Below, in pieces: positions 6,541 to 15,950 of a stretch of DNA of 39,084 nt. Numbering within the stretch: position 1 is the stretch's first letter; every line of letters begins with the position of its first letter. The notes beneath the pieces were generated by a model, which was not told the DNA's origin, did not search any database, and saw only the letters and a program-made list of their open reading frames with translations. This DNA is from Lachnospiraceae bacterium (GTDB lineage: Bacteria > Bacillota > Clostridia > Lachnospirales > Lachnospiraceae): assembly GCA_021770785.1 (NCBI GenBank), contig JAETQH010000039.1, positions 1 through 39,084 on the forward strand, written 5' to 3'. The position numbers and the translations under genes are program-made.

Positions 6541-8733
6541 CTATCTTGCTCCTGCCATTCCTTTTACATTCATTTTCAATGTACTGCTCTCTTTGTAAGG
6601 TCTGAATAACAGATAAAGAAATCCGATTACAAATAAGAACGCTATTACCGTCCCCACACCAAAGGTTCCAACGGTGATTAAGGTTCCAATCTGATAAATA
6701 CACATTGCAACAATATAAGCTAATACACACTGGTAGCCAATGGCAAACCAGAACCACTTAATATTGTTCATTTCCCGCTTGATGGCACCCATTGCTGCGA
6801 AACATGGTGCGCATAATAAGTTAAATACTAAAAATCCGTAAGCTGCAACCGGAGTCATAATGCTTGCAAGGTTTCCCCAGATTTCTGTACCGTCCTCTGC
6901 AACTTCTGCAAAGCCAAACAACATACCAAAGGTAGCGACCACGTTCTCCTTTGCAATAAGTCCGGTAACGGCTGCGACTGCCATTTTCCAGCCCTCGCCT
7001 GCCTGTGTCCAGCCAAGCGGTGCAAAAATCCACGCAATCACTCCGCCGATTTTAGCTAAAATACTTCCTGCCTGTGCATCCGATAATGCAGTACCCTCTA
7101 AGCCCCCGAATTCTAACATTCCGAATCTTCCGTCTGTCCATCCGAAGTTCATTAAGAACCAGAGCACAATAGTGGATAACAAAATGATAGTTCCTGCCTT
7201 TTTGATGAAGGACCAGCCACGCTCCCACATGCTTCTAAATACATTAGCAACGGTGGGAAAATGATATGCCGGAAGCTCCATAACGAACGGTGCCGGCTCT
7301 CCGGCAAACATTTTTGTTTTCTTTAAAATGACACCGGAACAGATGACTGCTGCGATACCTACCACCCATGCACTAAAGGATACCCAGCCGGAGTTGCCGA
7401 AAAATGCACCTGCAATCAGGGCGATAATCGGAAGCTTCGCGCCGCATGGAATAAAGGTTGTGGTCATAATGGTCATTTTACGGTCACGGTCATTTTCAAT
7501 GGTACGGGATGCCATAACTCCCGGTACGCCGCAGCCGGAACCGATTAGCATTGGGATAAAGGATTTTCCCGAAAGACCGAATTTACGGAAAATTCTATCC
7601 ATAATAAATGCCACACGTGCCATATATCCGCAGCTCTCTAAAAATGCTAAAAAGATAAATAACACTAACATCTGCGGTACGAAACCAAGAACAGCTCCTA
7701 CACCTGCCACGATTCCGTCTAAAATTAGGCTCTGAAGCCAGTCTGCACAGCCGATTGCCACTAATCCGCCCTCAATCGCAGGAGGAATGATTTCACCAAA
7801 CAATACGTCATTTGTCCAATCCGTTACAAAGGTGCCTACCGTAGTAACAGATACATAATATACAATAAACATAACCAATGCAAAGATGGGAAGCGCTGCA
7901 ATACGGTTTGTCACGATACCATCAATCTTATCGGAAACCGTCATGCCGCTTTTTTTCGCTTTTGTAATACACTCTCCGATAATGGAGGAGATGTAAGTGT
8001 ATCTCTCATTGGTAATGATACTCTCCGTATCATCATCAAATTTCTCTTCCATCTGTTTGATTTCTGCGGAAACATCCGGAACGGATTTCATCTGCCCGCC
8101 GATTTTATCGTCTTTTTCCAGTAATTTAATGGCAAAGAAGCGTTTCTGCTCTTCCTCTACGATACCTGTCAGCTTATTTTCTACACTGCGGATTATCTCT
8201 TCCGCACCCTCGGAAAATTCATGAACCGGTGCTGCCGCCTGTTTTTTCTGTGCTAAGGCAACTGCTTTTTCTGCCGCCTTCTGAATTCCGGTTCCCTTTA
8301 ATGCAGAAATCTCCACCACTTCGCAGCCTAATTTTTTGCTTAGCTTATCAATATGTATCTTGTCACCGCTCTTCTCTAAGATGTCCGCCATATTCACAGC
8401 CATAATCACCGGAATCCCAAGCTCCATCAGCTGTGTGGAAAGATAGAGATTTCGCTCGATGTTGGTTCCGTCCACAATATTGATAATCGTATCCGGTCTC
8501 TCTCCAATCAGATAATTTCTCGCAACCACTTCCTCTAAGGTATAGGGAGACAGGGAGTAAATACCCGGCAAGTCCATAATAATGACTTCTTTGTGTCCCT
8601 TTAACTTACCTTCCTTTTTTTCTACCGTAACACCCGGCCAGTTTCCAACGAACTGGTTCGAACCTGTCAGGGCATTGAATAACGTTGTTTTGCCGCAGTT
8701 CGGGTTGCCTGCAAGCGCAATTTTTACTGCCAT
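6541..8733 (-). CDS. feoB: Ferrous iron transporter FeoB
   Basis: A 730-residue inner-membrane Fe2+ importer. The N-terminal G domain shows GNPNCGKTTLF (G1, residues 9-19), D-L-P-G-I-Y-S-L-S (G3) and N-M-A-D (G4, the usual FeoB variant of NKxD). A helical region follows at about 170-270, then the multi-helix membrane domain with the two Gate motifs, including G-S-G-C-G-V-P-G and the conserved P-C-G-A-K and C-A-P-C-F-A segments. I chose the ATG at 8733 (M-A-V-K-I-A-L-A-G), preceded by AAAGGAG; an alternative in-frame ATG at 8757, also with a ribosome site, would add eight residues. It lies after two feoA genes and before the Cys-rich peptide. Confidence 0.96.
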   Translation of the reverse strand: MAVKIALAGNPNCGKTTLFNALTGSNQFVGNWPGVTVEKKEGKLKGHKEVIIMDLPGIYSLSPYTLEEVVARNYLIGERPDTIINIVDGTNIERNLYLSTQLMELGIPVIMAVNMADILEKSGDKIHIDKLSKKLGCEVVEISALKGTGIQKAAEKAVALAQKKQAAAPVHEFSEGAEEIIRSVENKLTGIVEEEQKRFFAIKLLEKDDKIGGQMKSVPDVSAEIKQMEEKFDDDTESIITNERYTYISSIIGECITKAKKSGMTVSDKIDGIVTNRIAALPIFALVMFIVYYVSVTTVGTFVTDWTNDVLFGEIIPPAIEGGLVAIGCADWLQSLILDGIVAGVGAVLGFVPQMLVLFIFLAFLESCGYMARVAFIMDRIFRKFGLSGKSFIPMLIGSGCGVPGVMASRTIENDRDRKMTIMTTTFIPCGAKLPIIALIAGAFFGNSGWVSFSAWVVGIAAVICSGVILKKTKMFAGEPAPFVMELPAYHFPTVANVFRSMWERGWSFIKKAGTIILLSTIVLWFLMNFGWTDGRFGMLEFGGLEGTALSDAQAGSILAKIGGVIAWIFAPLGWTQAGEGWKMAVAAVTGLIAKENVVATFGMLFGFAEVAEDGTEIWGNLASIMTPVAAYGFLVFNLLCAPCFAAMGAIKREMNNIKWFWFAIGYQCVLAYIVAMCIYQIGTLITVGTFGVGTVIAFLFVIGFLYLLFRPYKESSTLKMNVKGMAGAR

Positions 8734-8857
8734 AACTTTTTCTCCTTTATTTTTCATTTCTCTCCTTTTCCGTCATGTGAATTCTTGCGGAAAATAATTT
8801 GGTTGTATGTTGCGTCTATCTTTTGTTAGTCTCATCTAACATTAGCGCAAAAAAAAA

Positions 8858-9079
8858 TTATTCGATTTCAATCATCTCGGCATCCGCTTTTCTTAAGGAC
8901 AGTTCGTAGCCTCTGACGGTTACCTCCACCGGATCCCCAAGGGGTGCTACTTTTCTCACATAGATATCCACGCCTTTGGTGATTCCCATATCCATAATTC
9001 TTCTCTTTACCGGACCTTCCCCAGTCAGCTTTTTGACTTTTACGGTTTCCCCGCAGCCTGTTTCTTTTAATGTTTTCAT
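8858..9079 (-). CDS. feoA: FeoA domain protein (second copy)
   Basis: A 73-residue SH3-like FeoA protein, needed with FeoB for ferrous iron uptake and thought to act on the cytosolic side of FeoB. Family features seen are the G-C-G-E...V-K-K-L-T-G-E-G-P-V-K-R-R start, the I-M-D-M-G-I-T-K-G turn, and the P-L-G-D-P...V-R-G-Y-E-L-S-L-R-K-A-D-A strand pair. The ATG at 9079 follows AAGGAG by seven bases; the longer frame upstream has no ribosome site. It is the classical FeoA of the two and lies 124 bases upstream of feoB. Confidence 0.93.
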   Translation of the reverse strand: MKTLKETGCGETVKVKKLTGEGPVKRRIMDMGITKGVDIYVRKVAPLGDPVEVTVRGYELSLRKADAEMIEIE

Positions 9080-9147
9080 TTCCTGACTCCTTTTTCTTTC
9101 TATCAACAACAGTGGCTGCGTACAGCCATCCGTCATTGTGTATCATA

Positions 9148-9357
9148 TTAAATCATGATTTTATTTGCCATATCCTTTCCGATGGCAACACGGGAATCCT
9201 TCACATTGACAATCATGTTTCCGCCAATCTCAGATACCACCGTCACTGCGCCCCCTGCAACAAAGCCCAGATTTTCTAAAAATCTTCTGGTGTCCTCTTT
9301 TCCTCCCACCTTTTTGATGATGTTCTCTTCTCCTGTATTTGCCATTGTAAGCGGCAT
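9148..9357 (-). CDS. feoA: FeoA domain protein (first copy)
   Basis: A 69-residue FeoA-like protein, first gene of the operon. It keeps the F-L-E-N-L-G-F-V-A-G-G turn, the V-V-S-E-I-G-G-N-M-I-V-N-V-K strands and the V-A-I-G-K-D-M-A-N-K-I end. This sequence type differs from the second FeoA, with G-G...T in place of the R-R-I-M-D-M-G element. Paired, divergent FeoA proteins before FeoB are common in Clostridia. The ATG at 9357 follows AGAGG; a second ATG four codons in is possible. Confidence 0.9.
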   Translation of the reverse strand: MPLTMANTGEENIIKKVGGKEDTRRFLENLGFVAGGAVTVVSEIGGNMIVNVKDSRVAIGKDMANKIMI

Positions 9358-9402
9358 CCTATCATCCTCTTTCTTTTTATGTTGATCACAATTTTCATTT
9401 CC

Positions 9403-9440
9403 ACAGAAGTTAGTATATTCTAACTTCTGTTAAATGTCAA
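9403..9440 (-). promoter_or_regulatory. Feo operon promoter covered by a perfect operator palindrome
   Basis: On the minus strand a consensus TTGACA (plus 9435-9440), a 17-base spacer and TATACT (plus 9412-9417) form a near-perfect sigma-A promoter. The perfect inverted repeat ACAGAAGTTAG-N6-CTAACTTCTGT at 9403-9430 covers the -10 box and most of the spacer. A dimer bound here would exclude RNA polymerase. The half site does not resemble the Fur box (GATAATNATTATC); it is nearer in style to DtxR-like TTAG...CTAA sites. Confidence 0.85.
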
Positions 9441-9504
9441 TAACCGCATTGATATTTTTTCTCAATAAGCAAAAAACGTAAAAAGTTTCTATTTTTTAAA
9501 TCTG

Positions 9505-11184
9505 TTACAGCCGGAATCTTGAAGTAATATCTGATAATTGACGGGCGGAAACCTTGCCGCTTAATGTCTTGTCAAAAGCCTCCTCCGTAAGTTCGACTAC
9601 GCCAGTCGTTTTCTTGGCAATGTCAGAGATTCCCATGGTACAGTCGCTGATATTGTTGTTGACTTCCAACATGGCGTCGGCAATCTCATCAATGAAGCGT
9701 TTCAGTTCCATAACCTCCTCGTTCGCCTGGTTCATAAACTCTTCTATCGACCCGGTTGCCCCGCTGTATTCATCACTGGACTGCATAAACTCATTGTAGT
9801 CATTCATTACCTTATGCTCAAGGAAATTCAGGGCGTCCACAAGACAGTCTCTCAATGTCTCCACAGACGAATTGACATCATTCACAATTTCCACAATATC
9901 GGCTCCGGTCCGGGTAGACTGAACCGCCAGAGACGCAATCTCGCTTGCCACAATGCCAAATCCCTTCCCTTCTTCCCCTGCCCTTGCCGCTTCAATCGAA
10001 GCATTCAAAGAAAGCAGTTTGGTCTGGTCCGCAATGTCCTGAATAGCTTTTGCAAGCTCATTGATTTGGGCTGCCTTCTGAGCTTCTACAATCGCTTCCT
10101 GCGAGGTTTTCTGTATTTTATCGTATACCTGCAAAGTCTCCTCCCGGGAAGCCCTTGTTTTCTCATGGATTGTTGCGCTCTTTTGGCGCGCATCCGCCGT
10201 AAGCTGCGTTCCGGCGTTAATATGCCCGGCAACGGCAGCCGCATTTCTGTTCATATTTTCAACGTGGGCCGTAACGGATTTCATGGACGCAGAGGTCTTC
10301 TCCATGACAGCTGCCATCTTCCGGTTAACGGCAGAATTATTGTTGGAAGCTTGATTCACCCCTTCCGAAATTTCATAAAGGGAATCCGAATCCTTTACCA
10401 GTTTTTGCGAAATATCGTTGAGTTCCGAAACAATTCCCGACAACTGTTCCTTCATGTGGATGACTGCGGTTCCCATTGTGCCCACCTCGTCATGCGTTGC
10501 CGGAATGACGCTGCCGGTTTGCATGTTCAGCTCAGAAATATCATTGATTACTGCAGTCAATGCTGCAATGGGCCGCGTAATCATTCGCGTAACCACCATG
10601 CCGATGGTCAAAGCCGCCAAAAGCAGTGCCAGTCCGATAACAGCGCATATCGCAGATATGGTATTGACCGGTTTCATGACATCCGATTTATCCGCCTGGA
10701 CAAAAATGACCCAGTCATTCACCGTACACATGAAAGCAATGTAGACCTCCCTGCCATCTACCGTACATTCCCTAACGTCCGCCGTTGTAATCATGCCTGT
10801 CTGCTGCAAGGTATCAAGAACACTTTGGATAACTGCATTTCCCTCAATCTGCTGACCTATCATATCTGCATTGTCATGATACAGAAACTTCCCCTCCGTA
10901 TCAATCAAATAAACCCTGCTCGACTGCATGGTATTAATCCCTACCGTATTCAAAATATAGTCAAGCCTCCCAAGTCCCACATCCATGTTGCTTCTCTCCG
11001 TATCGCTGTAAAAACATTCATACAGGGTGTCCGAGGCATGGACACAGGTGTCGTATAAGTAACTCTTACATAAATCTGTAATATTTTTTTTATTTACCAT
11101 ATAAGATACTGTTAATATTCCTACAATCAAAATAATGGAAGTGGCTGTAATCAGCAACGCAATTTTACCGCGTATGGATTTCAT
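9505..11184 (-). CDS. Methyl-accepting chemotaxis protein with short Cache-like sensor
   Basis: A 559-residue chemoreceptor. Helix 1 spans about 9-29, an extracellular Cache-like domain about 34-170 (I-D-T-E-G-K-F-L-Y-H-D-N core), helix 2 about 173-199, and HAMP follows (M-I-T-R-P-I-A-A-L). The cytoplasmic signalling rod contains the hairpin tip around [21 protein letters not shown], which binds CheA and CheW. The ATG overlaps the stop of the preceding binding-protein gene as ATGA and has its own AAAGGAG site, so the two are made together. The ligand is unknown. The sensory domain looks like a single Cache rather than the double Cache of the other receptor in this operon. Confidence 0.92.
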   Translation of the reverse strand: MKSIRGKIALLITATSIILIVGILTVSYMVNKKNITDLCKSYLYDTCVHASDTLYECFYSDTERSNMDVGLGRLDYILNTVGINTMQSSRVYLIDTEGKFLYHDNADMIGQQIEGNAVIQSVLDTLQQTGMITTADVRECTVDGREVYIAFMCTVNDWVIFVQADKSDVMKPVNTISAICAVIGLALLLAALTIGMVVTRMITRPIAALTAVINDISELNMQTGSVIPATHDEVGTMGTAVIHMKEQLSGIVSELNDISQKLVKDSDSLYEISEGVNQASNNNSAVNRKMAAVMEKTSASMKSVTAHVENMNRNAAAVAGHINAGTQLTADARQKSATIHEKTRASREETLQVYDKIQKTSQEAIVEAQKAAQINELAKAIQDIADQTKLLSLNASIEAARAGEEGKGFGIVASEIASLAVQSTRTGADIVEIVNDVNSSVETLRDCLVDALNFLEHKVMNDYNEFMQSSDEYSGATGSIEEFMNQANEEVMELKRFIDEIADAMLEVNNNISDCTMGISDIAKKTTGVVELTEEAFDKTLSGKVSARQLSDITSRFRL

Positions 11185-12527
11185 TTGTTCTCCTTTCCCT
11201 CTTCAAGCGATAACGCTTTCTCGGATGCCCAGGTTTTTTTCACAGATTCTACTACTTTTTCCCAAGTTATTTCCCCCTTGCAATACGCATAGAGTGAATT
11301 TCCCAGCTCTACCTTAAAACGCTGGCTTGGAAACGCTGTAAAGTCCCAGTTCACCGTCTTCTTAGAGGAATCAGACATATCGGAGATTATCTGCCTTGCC
11401 AGAGGGTCATTGGGACTTTCCTCATAAGCAAAGGTATTGAACGGAGAAATAAAGCCTAAGGAATCCGTGACATATTTCTTGCCCGTCTCAGATCCATACA
11501 GCCATTCCAGAAAAGCAATGGAAGCCTGCTGATCTGCCTCACTGGCAATACTGTTCACACAGATATAACTTTCCGTGCCAATGCACAGTCCCTGTTTTTC
11601 CTCACCGCTTACGCCTGTATAAATCGGCAGGAATTTCACATCTTCCTCTTTTACCTGATTGCCGTCAATCTGAGAGATCTGGTTCCAGGCCCAGTTGCCG
11701 TTTTGCACCATCGCCGCTTTTCCCACTGCAAACTCCTCCATGGAATCATCCACCGTCTTGTAAGCAAGCTCCTCGCGGGCGGCACAAGAGTTATTTATGT
11801 ACAAATCAACAATATTCTTAAAGTTTTCTTCATAACTAAAATCGAGTTCCGCCTCATCCACAACCCCTTTTTGGGAAAATTCGTAATAAACGGGAAGATT
11901 CGCCAAATGCGTGTGCCAGCGCCAGTCCTCCCCCTCGCCGAAAGAAGTGGAGGCAAATACCCCTTCTATACCGAGTTCGTCAAGATGCAGCGACATATCT
12001 TCCACCAAGCTCCTAAGCTTGTCAAAATTGTTGACTTCATCCATACTCCCAAAATCCGTCTTTCTGGAAGACAGTGAAAAATATTTCTGCATAATGCCGT
12101 CATTGTATATAATGCCATACCCTTCCACCACATAGGGAATCCCATAGACGCCATCTCCATTCCTAACCGCCATGTCCGGTTCAATCAACCAGGAATAGAG
12201 CTGGGTATCGCTCAAATCCCTACAGTAGTTCTTCCATTTCTCGTAGTCCACCGGACCATTGATCTGGAATAGCGTGGGAGGATTCTTCTTTGCAATCTCG
12301 GATTTCAAAGTCTGCTCATAACTACCGTTTGCAGCCGTCAATATCCTTACTTTTATACCAGTTTCAGCCTCGTAAGCTTTGGCAATTTCTTTCCAGCTAT
12401 CCGCCGATTCCGGCTTGTAATTCAAGTAATATATCCTGGCCTCCTCCGTTTTTTGCCCGCATCCGGCAAGCATCCCAAAAACCAGGCAGAAAAGTATCCC
12501 AAATACCATCAAAAATTTCCTTTTCAT
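11181..12527 (-). CDS. Orphan family-1 solute-binding lipoprotein, coupled to chemoreceptors
   Basis: A 448-residue extracellular binding protein of the sugar ABC type. The signal peptide ends in a lipobox L-A-G-C with Cys23 as lipid site, so it is anchored outside the membrane. The mature part has the family-1 fold pattern (Y-E-A-E-T-G-I-K-V...; P-T-L-F-Q-I-N; A-V-G-K-A-A-M-V-Q-N-G-N-W; F-L-E-W-L-Y-G). No permease or ATPase gene lies near; the neighbours are two chemoreceptors, 45 bases upstream and overlapping by ATGA downstream. This suggests the protein captures a sugar for sensing rather than for transport, or serves a permease elsewhere. The ATG follows AAGGAG. The sensing role is inference. 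Confidence 0.88.
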   Translation of the reverse strand: MKRKFLMVFGILFCLVFGMLAGCGQKTEEARIYYLNYKPESADSWKEIAKAYEAETGIKVRILTAANGSYEQTLKSEIAKKNPPTLFQINGPVDYEKWKNYCRDLSDTQLYSWLIEPDMAVRNGDGVYGIPYVVEGYGIIYNDGIMQKYFSLSSRKTDFGSMDEVNNFDKLRSLVEDMSLHLDELGIEGVFASTSFGEGEDWRWHTHLANLPVYYEFSQKGVVDEAELDFSYEENFKNIVDLYINNSCAAREELAYKTVDDSMEEFAVGKAAMVQNGNWAWNQISQIDGNQVKEEDVKFLPIYTGVSGEEKQGLCIGTESYICVNSIASEADQQASIAFLEWLYGSETGKKYVTDSLGFISPFNTFAYEESPNDPLARQIISDMSDSSKKTVNWDFTAFPSQRFKVELGNSLYAYCKGEITWEKVVESVKKTWASEKALSLEEGKENK

Positions 12528-12572
12528 CTGTAATCTCCTTAGCCAGTACGCCTTGATCTCAACTTTCTATGC

Positions 12573-14573
12573 CTACACCCGGAAAGAAGCGACCGTCTGA
12601 TTCAAAATCTCACTGAGCCGGAACAATTCCTCCATTTGCTTTCTGACTGTTCCGGAATTTTCATTGGAATTTTCCGCAGACCTGTTTATATTCTGTATCT
12701 CTTCCGCTATCTCACCCATAAGCTCCGCAATCGACACTATCGACGCATTGATTTCCGTCATACTTGCGCTCATTTCCTGCGAAGAAGCGCCCAAATCACC
12801 GGAAATGTGACTGTAAAATACTGCATCCTCCTGATACATCCCGGCAAGCTCTGTCATTTCCCGATAATCCGCCATCACCTTATCGGTCATAAATTTCAAC
12901 AGCTTGTAGGAATTTTCAGATAAGAACGCAACATTATTTACCACACTCTCCGTTACCTGGCGGATCTTGTCCACCGCCAGCCTTGAATCATCCGCCAAAA
13001 CTCTGATTTCCTCCGCAACGACAGCAAATCCTTTGCCTGCTTCGCCTGCCCTTGCAGCCTCGATGGAGGCATTCAGCGCCAAAAGATTAGTCTGCGAACT
13101 GATTGCCAGAATTTCTTCTGTCAGGGCATTGATTTGCTCAACCTGCTCACTGTCCTTAATCGCCCTTTCCAAATCTTCTTTTTTGCTTTTGTAGAATGTT
13201 TCAACCTCAGCCGCAGACCGTCTCGAGCTTTCATATTTCTTTCCCGCCCGCTCCATAATGTCGTTTGACTGTCCTGCCGCTTCTCCCGCTTTCCTTGCCA
13301 CATTCTCAATGGCACATCCCAGCTCCTGTCCGTTATGTTTCATGCTTTCCGACAGATTCTTTGTTTTCACGGTCTGCTCCATCACCTGACTGACAGCGTT
13401 CGTAATATCAGAAATATCCTTATTTAATACTTCCGCTTTTACAGAAGCTTCTCCGGCAATGACGTCGATACTCTCAGCCTCCTGCTTTGTATGTAAAATA
13501 ACTTCCCGAATCTGCCGCTTTACCTCTGCAGTTGCCTTACTAATCTGCTCCGTTTCATTTTTGTATTCCTTTGGGATTTCTTTTTCTATTACCATATTTT
13601 CGGAAAAATCACCCGATGCAAACTGTTTGAGTGTCTGTATCGGCGCAAGCATTCTTCCAATCAGCCCTGTCATAAATACCGCCACAAACACGATAACCGC
13701 CAGTACAGCCACCGCCGCAATGGCAAGCATGGACATGAGCGCAGACCTGATATTTGCCACAGGCACCGTAACGCCCAGAATCCAGCCGCAGCCCTCTACC
13801 ACGGCAAGCGCAAAATAACATATGCTGCCGTCGTAATCAGTGAACTTTTCCACATTGCTCTTCTCTGCATTTATCATTGTTCCAAGCTCCGGCAGGACGT
13901 CAGCTACCCCCACTGTCGTATCCTCAGTCGGTTCATATTCCTTGTTTTGATGTGCTACATACTGTCCGCTACTGTCCACAAGGAAGCCATATACGCCATC
14001 CTCGTAATTGATACTTCCCGTCAGCTCCGTTACTGTTTTAAGCGTAACGTCCAGACCGACAACACCCGCCAATTTCCCGTCTACATATACCGGTGCGGCA
14101 ATTGTCGTACACATCTGACCTGTCAGTGCGTCGCAATAAGGATCCGTCACGATAATACTTCCGGTCTCTGCCGCCTGCTGATACCATCCGCGCTGCACCG
14201 GATCATAGCCTTCCGGCATGTCTATCTCCCTGTTAGACCAGATAAATCTGCTGTCGCTCGTTCCGCAGTACAAATTCAAAAGCTCATTGCGCCCCGCCGC
14301 ATGAGCATCCACCACGGACTGAATAAAATCCGTATCGGTGTTCATACCTGCTACAATGCTTTCAACGGCTCCAACCGCAAGCATTTTTTCGTTTTCCATC
14401 CATGTGTTAATTTCCTCCGCATACTTGTCCGCATTCAACTGCAGCATCTGCGTCCGGTCCTCAATCATCTGCTTTCCGGCTACTGCAACAATTCCTGCCG
14501 TTGTCAGAAAAACACTCACCACAACAATACAAATCATACTGATTGTGAGCCTGCCTTTAATTGTTTTCATCAC
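12573..14573 (-). CDS. Methyl-accepting chemotaxis protein, predicted amino-acid sensor (dCache_1AA)
   Basis: A 666-residue chemoreceptor. Helix 1 is at about 11-33, a double Cache domain at about 35-275, helix 2 at about 280-303, then HAMP and the signalling rod with the conserved [20 protein letters not shown] tip. The membrane-distal Cache module carries Tyr123, Arg128, Trp130, Tyr131, Tyr146, Asp148 and Asp175. This reproduces the known amino-acid-binding motif of dCache_1AA receptors such as Pseudomonas PctA (as I recall, Tyr121, Arg126, Trp128, Tyr129, Tyr144, Asp146, Asp173), with the same spacing. It should therefore bind one or more L-amino acids. The start is GTG at 14573, seven bases after GGAGG, or the adjacent ATG at 14570. 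Confidence 0.93.
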   Translation of the reverse strand: MMKTIKGRLTISMICIVVVSVFLTTAGIVAVAGKQMIEDRTQMLQLNADKYAEEINTWMENEKMLAVGAVESIVAGMNTDTDFIQSVVDAHAAGRNELLNLYCGTSDSRFIWSNREIDMPEGYDPVQRGWYQQAAETGSIIVTDPYCDALTGQMCTTIAAPVYVDGKLAGVVGLDVTLKTVTELTGSINYEDGVYGFLVDSSGQYVAHQNKEYEPTEDTTVGVADVLPELGTMINAEKSNVEKFTDYDGSICYFALAVVEGCGWILGVTVPVANIRSALMSMLAIAAVAVLAVIVFVAVFMTGLIGRMLAPIQTLKQFASGDFSENMVIEKEIPKEYKNETEQISKATAEVKRQIREVILHTKQEAESIDVIAGEASVKAEVLNKDISDITNAVSQVMEQTVKTKNLSESMKHNGQELGCAIENVARKAGEAAGQSNDIMERAGKKYESSRRSAAEVETFYKSKKEDLERAIKDSEQVEQINALTEEILAISSQTNLLALNASIEAARAGEAGKGFAVVAEEIRVLADDSRLAVDKIRQVTESVVNNVAFLSENSYKLLKFMTDKVMADYREMTELAGMYQEDAVFYSHISGDLGASSQEMSASMTEINASIVSIAELMGEIAEEIQNINRSAENSNENSGTVRKQMEELFRLSEILNQTVASFRV

Positions 14574-14645
14574 TTTATTGCCTCCATCTTAATGTCTGTT
14601 TTATCTTCATCCTGCTTTTATAGCTCCGTAATTTGCCATCGGTCT

Positions 14646-15950
14646 TTATGGCTCCCGTTGAGACGGCATGAAAAACCTGCACGGTATCATCACATCCAGC
14701 ACAAAATACCCGTTCTCCGTATAGCACACCATATCCCCCGACAGCCGTTCCACATCCTCCTGCATGGAACGCAGCCCGTAGCCGTGTCCCTGTCCCTTAT
14801 CCGTTTCCGGCAGCTTTCCCTGCTTCACATACCGCCCTTCCCGACAGCGGTTCCTGATACGGATCAACAGGTGGTCCCTGTTGTACTGCATATGCACCGA
14901 CATCTCTCGTTTCTCCTGCGCAAGCACAACAAGTTCGTCACAGGCATTCTCCATCCCGTTTGCCAGTATCCGGCACAGCTCCATATGAGGCAGGGCTTCC
15001 TCCCCTGTCCGAATGTCGATTCGGCGTGTTGCATGAAGTTCCTCTAACTTCCTGTCATAGTAGGCAACCGTGGCATTGATGTAAGGGTTCTGGCAAAACT
15101 GCCCCCAGCCGGAATCCATCTCCTGCTCCATATCCCGCAGGTAGTCTTTTGCTTCCTCCGTTTTCCCTGCCGCCAAAAGCCCCGACAGGGTTGCGGTATA
15201 GCTTTTCATGTTATGCTTCATCCTCCGGATGCACTGCTGGTTTTCCAGCCGCATCTCCAGCGTGTTCTTCTGCTCCCGCAGCATTCGCTCGCCCTGCTGC
15301 CTTTGAAAGAGCTGGAGCTGACGATACATCGCCGCAAGAATTGTGGCATAGGTCATGGGCATCAGCACCATGATGAGTAAAAACGCCGGAAGCTCCTGCG
15401 GTCTTTCCGTGATGACTACGGGGAAATTCATCGTCACTGCAAGCAGGAGGTAATACAGCGCCGTCATGCCGGCGAACAATCCCCAGCCCTTCGCCACAGA
15501 CTCCTGCAGTTCTCTGTATGGCTTGCGCAGATAACGGTACGTCGCCCATTCTGCAAGGGGGAACAGCACAAGCCGCCCGATAAGCATCAGGATATACTTC
15601 TGCCCTCCGAAATAGAAATCCGCAATATTCGTCAGTGCAATAATCCAGTAAGATACCGTGTCCGCAAAACAGAACGTAAAGAAGAACCGCCCCTTTTTAT
15701 CCTGAGACATGAACCAGAAGAAAAGAAGGCTCGGCAGGGTGCAGGTCAGAAGAAATACCTGCCCCATAAGCTTCGGACCGTATATTACCAGCCCCGCCAC
15801 ATGCAACAGGGCAAGCGGTCCCATAAAAGCTGCCGTCAGGATGACCGTCTTTTTTTGCGGGTAGCGGGAACGGTACAACAGTATGAACAGAACCAGGATG
15901 TGGGACAACGACCACAGCACAGATAAATCCCTTAATATTGTCATTCCCAT
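14646..15950 (-). CDS. AgrC-like GHKL sensor histidine kinase
   Basis: A 434-residue membrane kinase. About six hydrophobic helices fill residues 5-215. A linker helix leads to the phosphorylated His246 in R-R-M-K-H-N-M-K-S-Y. The ATP domain shows the N box N-G-M-E-N-A-C-D-E and a G box G-H-G-Y-G-L-R-S-M. This is the HPK10/AgrC class, which usually reads peptide signals and pairs with LytTR regulators. The start overlaps the end of the regulator gene by 10 bases, confirming the pair. No AgrB peptidase or AgrD-like peptide gene is nearby, so the signal is unknown. A chemoreceptor gene follows 72 bases later in the same direction. Confidence 0.9.
   Translation of the reverse strand: MGMTILRDLSVLWSLSHILVLFILLYRSRYPQKKTVILTAAFMGPLALLHVAGLVIYGPKLMGQVFLLTCTLPSLLFFWFMSQDKKGRFFFTFCFADTVSYWIIALTNIADFYFGGQKYILMLIGRLVLFPLAEWATYRYLRKPYRELQESVAKGWGLFAGMTALYYLLLAVTMNFPVVITERPQELPAFLLIMVLMPMTYATILAAMYRQLQLFQRQQGERMLREQKNTLEMRLENQQCIRRMKHNMKSYTATLSGLLAAGKTEEAKDYLRDMEQEMDSGWGQFCQNPYINATVAYYDRKLEELHATRRIDIRTGEEALPHMELCRILANGMENACDELVVLAQEKREMSVHMQYNRDHLLIRIRNRCREGRYVKQGKLPETDKGQGHGYGLRSMQEDVERLSGDMVCYTENGYFVLDVMIPCRFFMPSQREP

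Noticed and set aside
9403..9430. Feo operator as a classical Fur box
   Set aside because: The arms ACAGAAGTTAG/CTAACTTCTGT do not match GATAATNATTATC or its 7-1-7 form at more than a few bases.
9814..11058. Long plus-strand open frame opposite the chemoreceptor gene
   Set aside because: His/Arg/Cys-rich composition and exact overlap with a well-supported gene mark it as a mirror-frame artefact; the same holds for the plus-strand frame 13947-15047.
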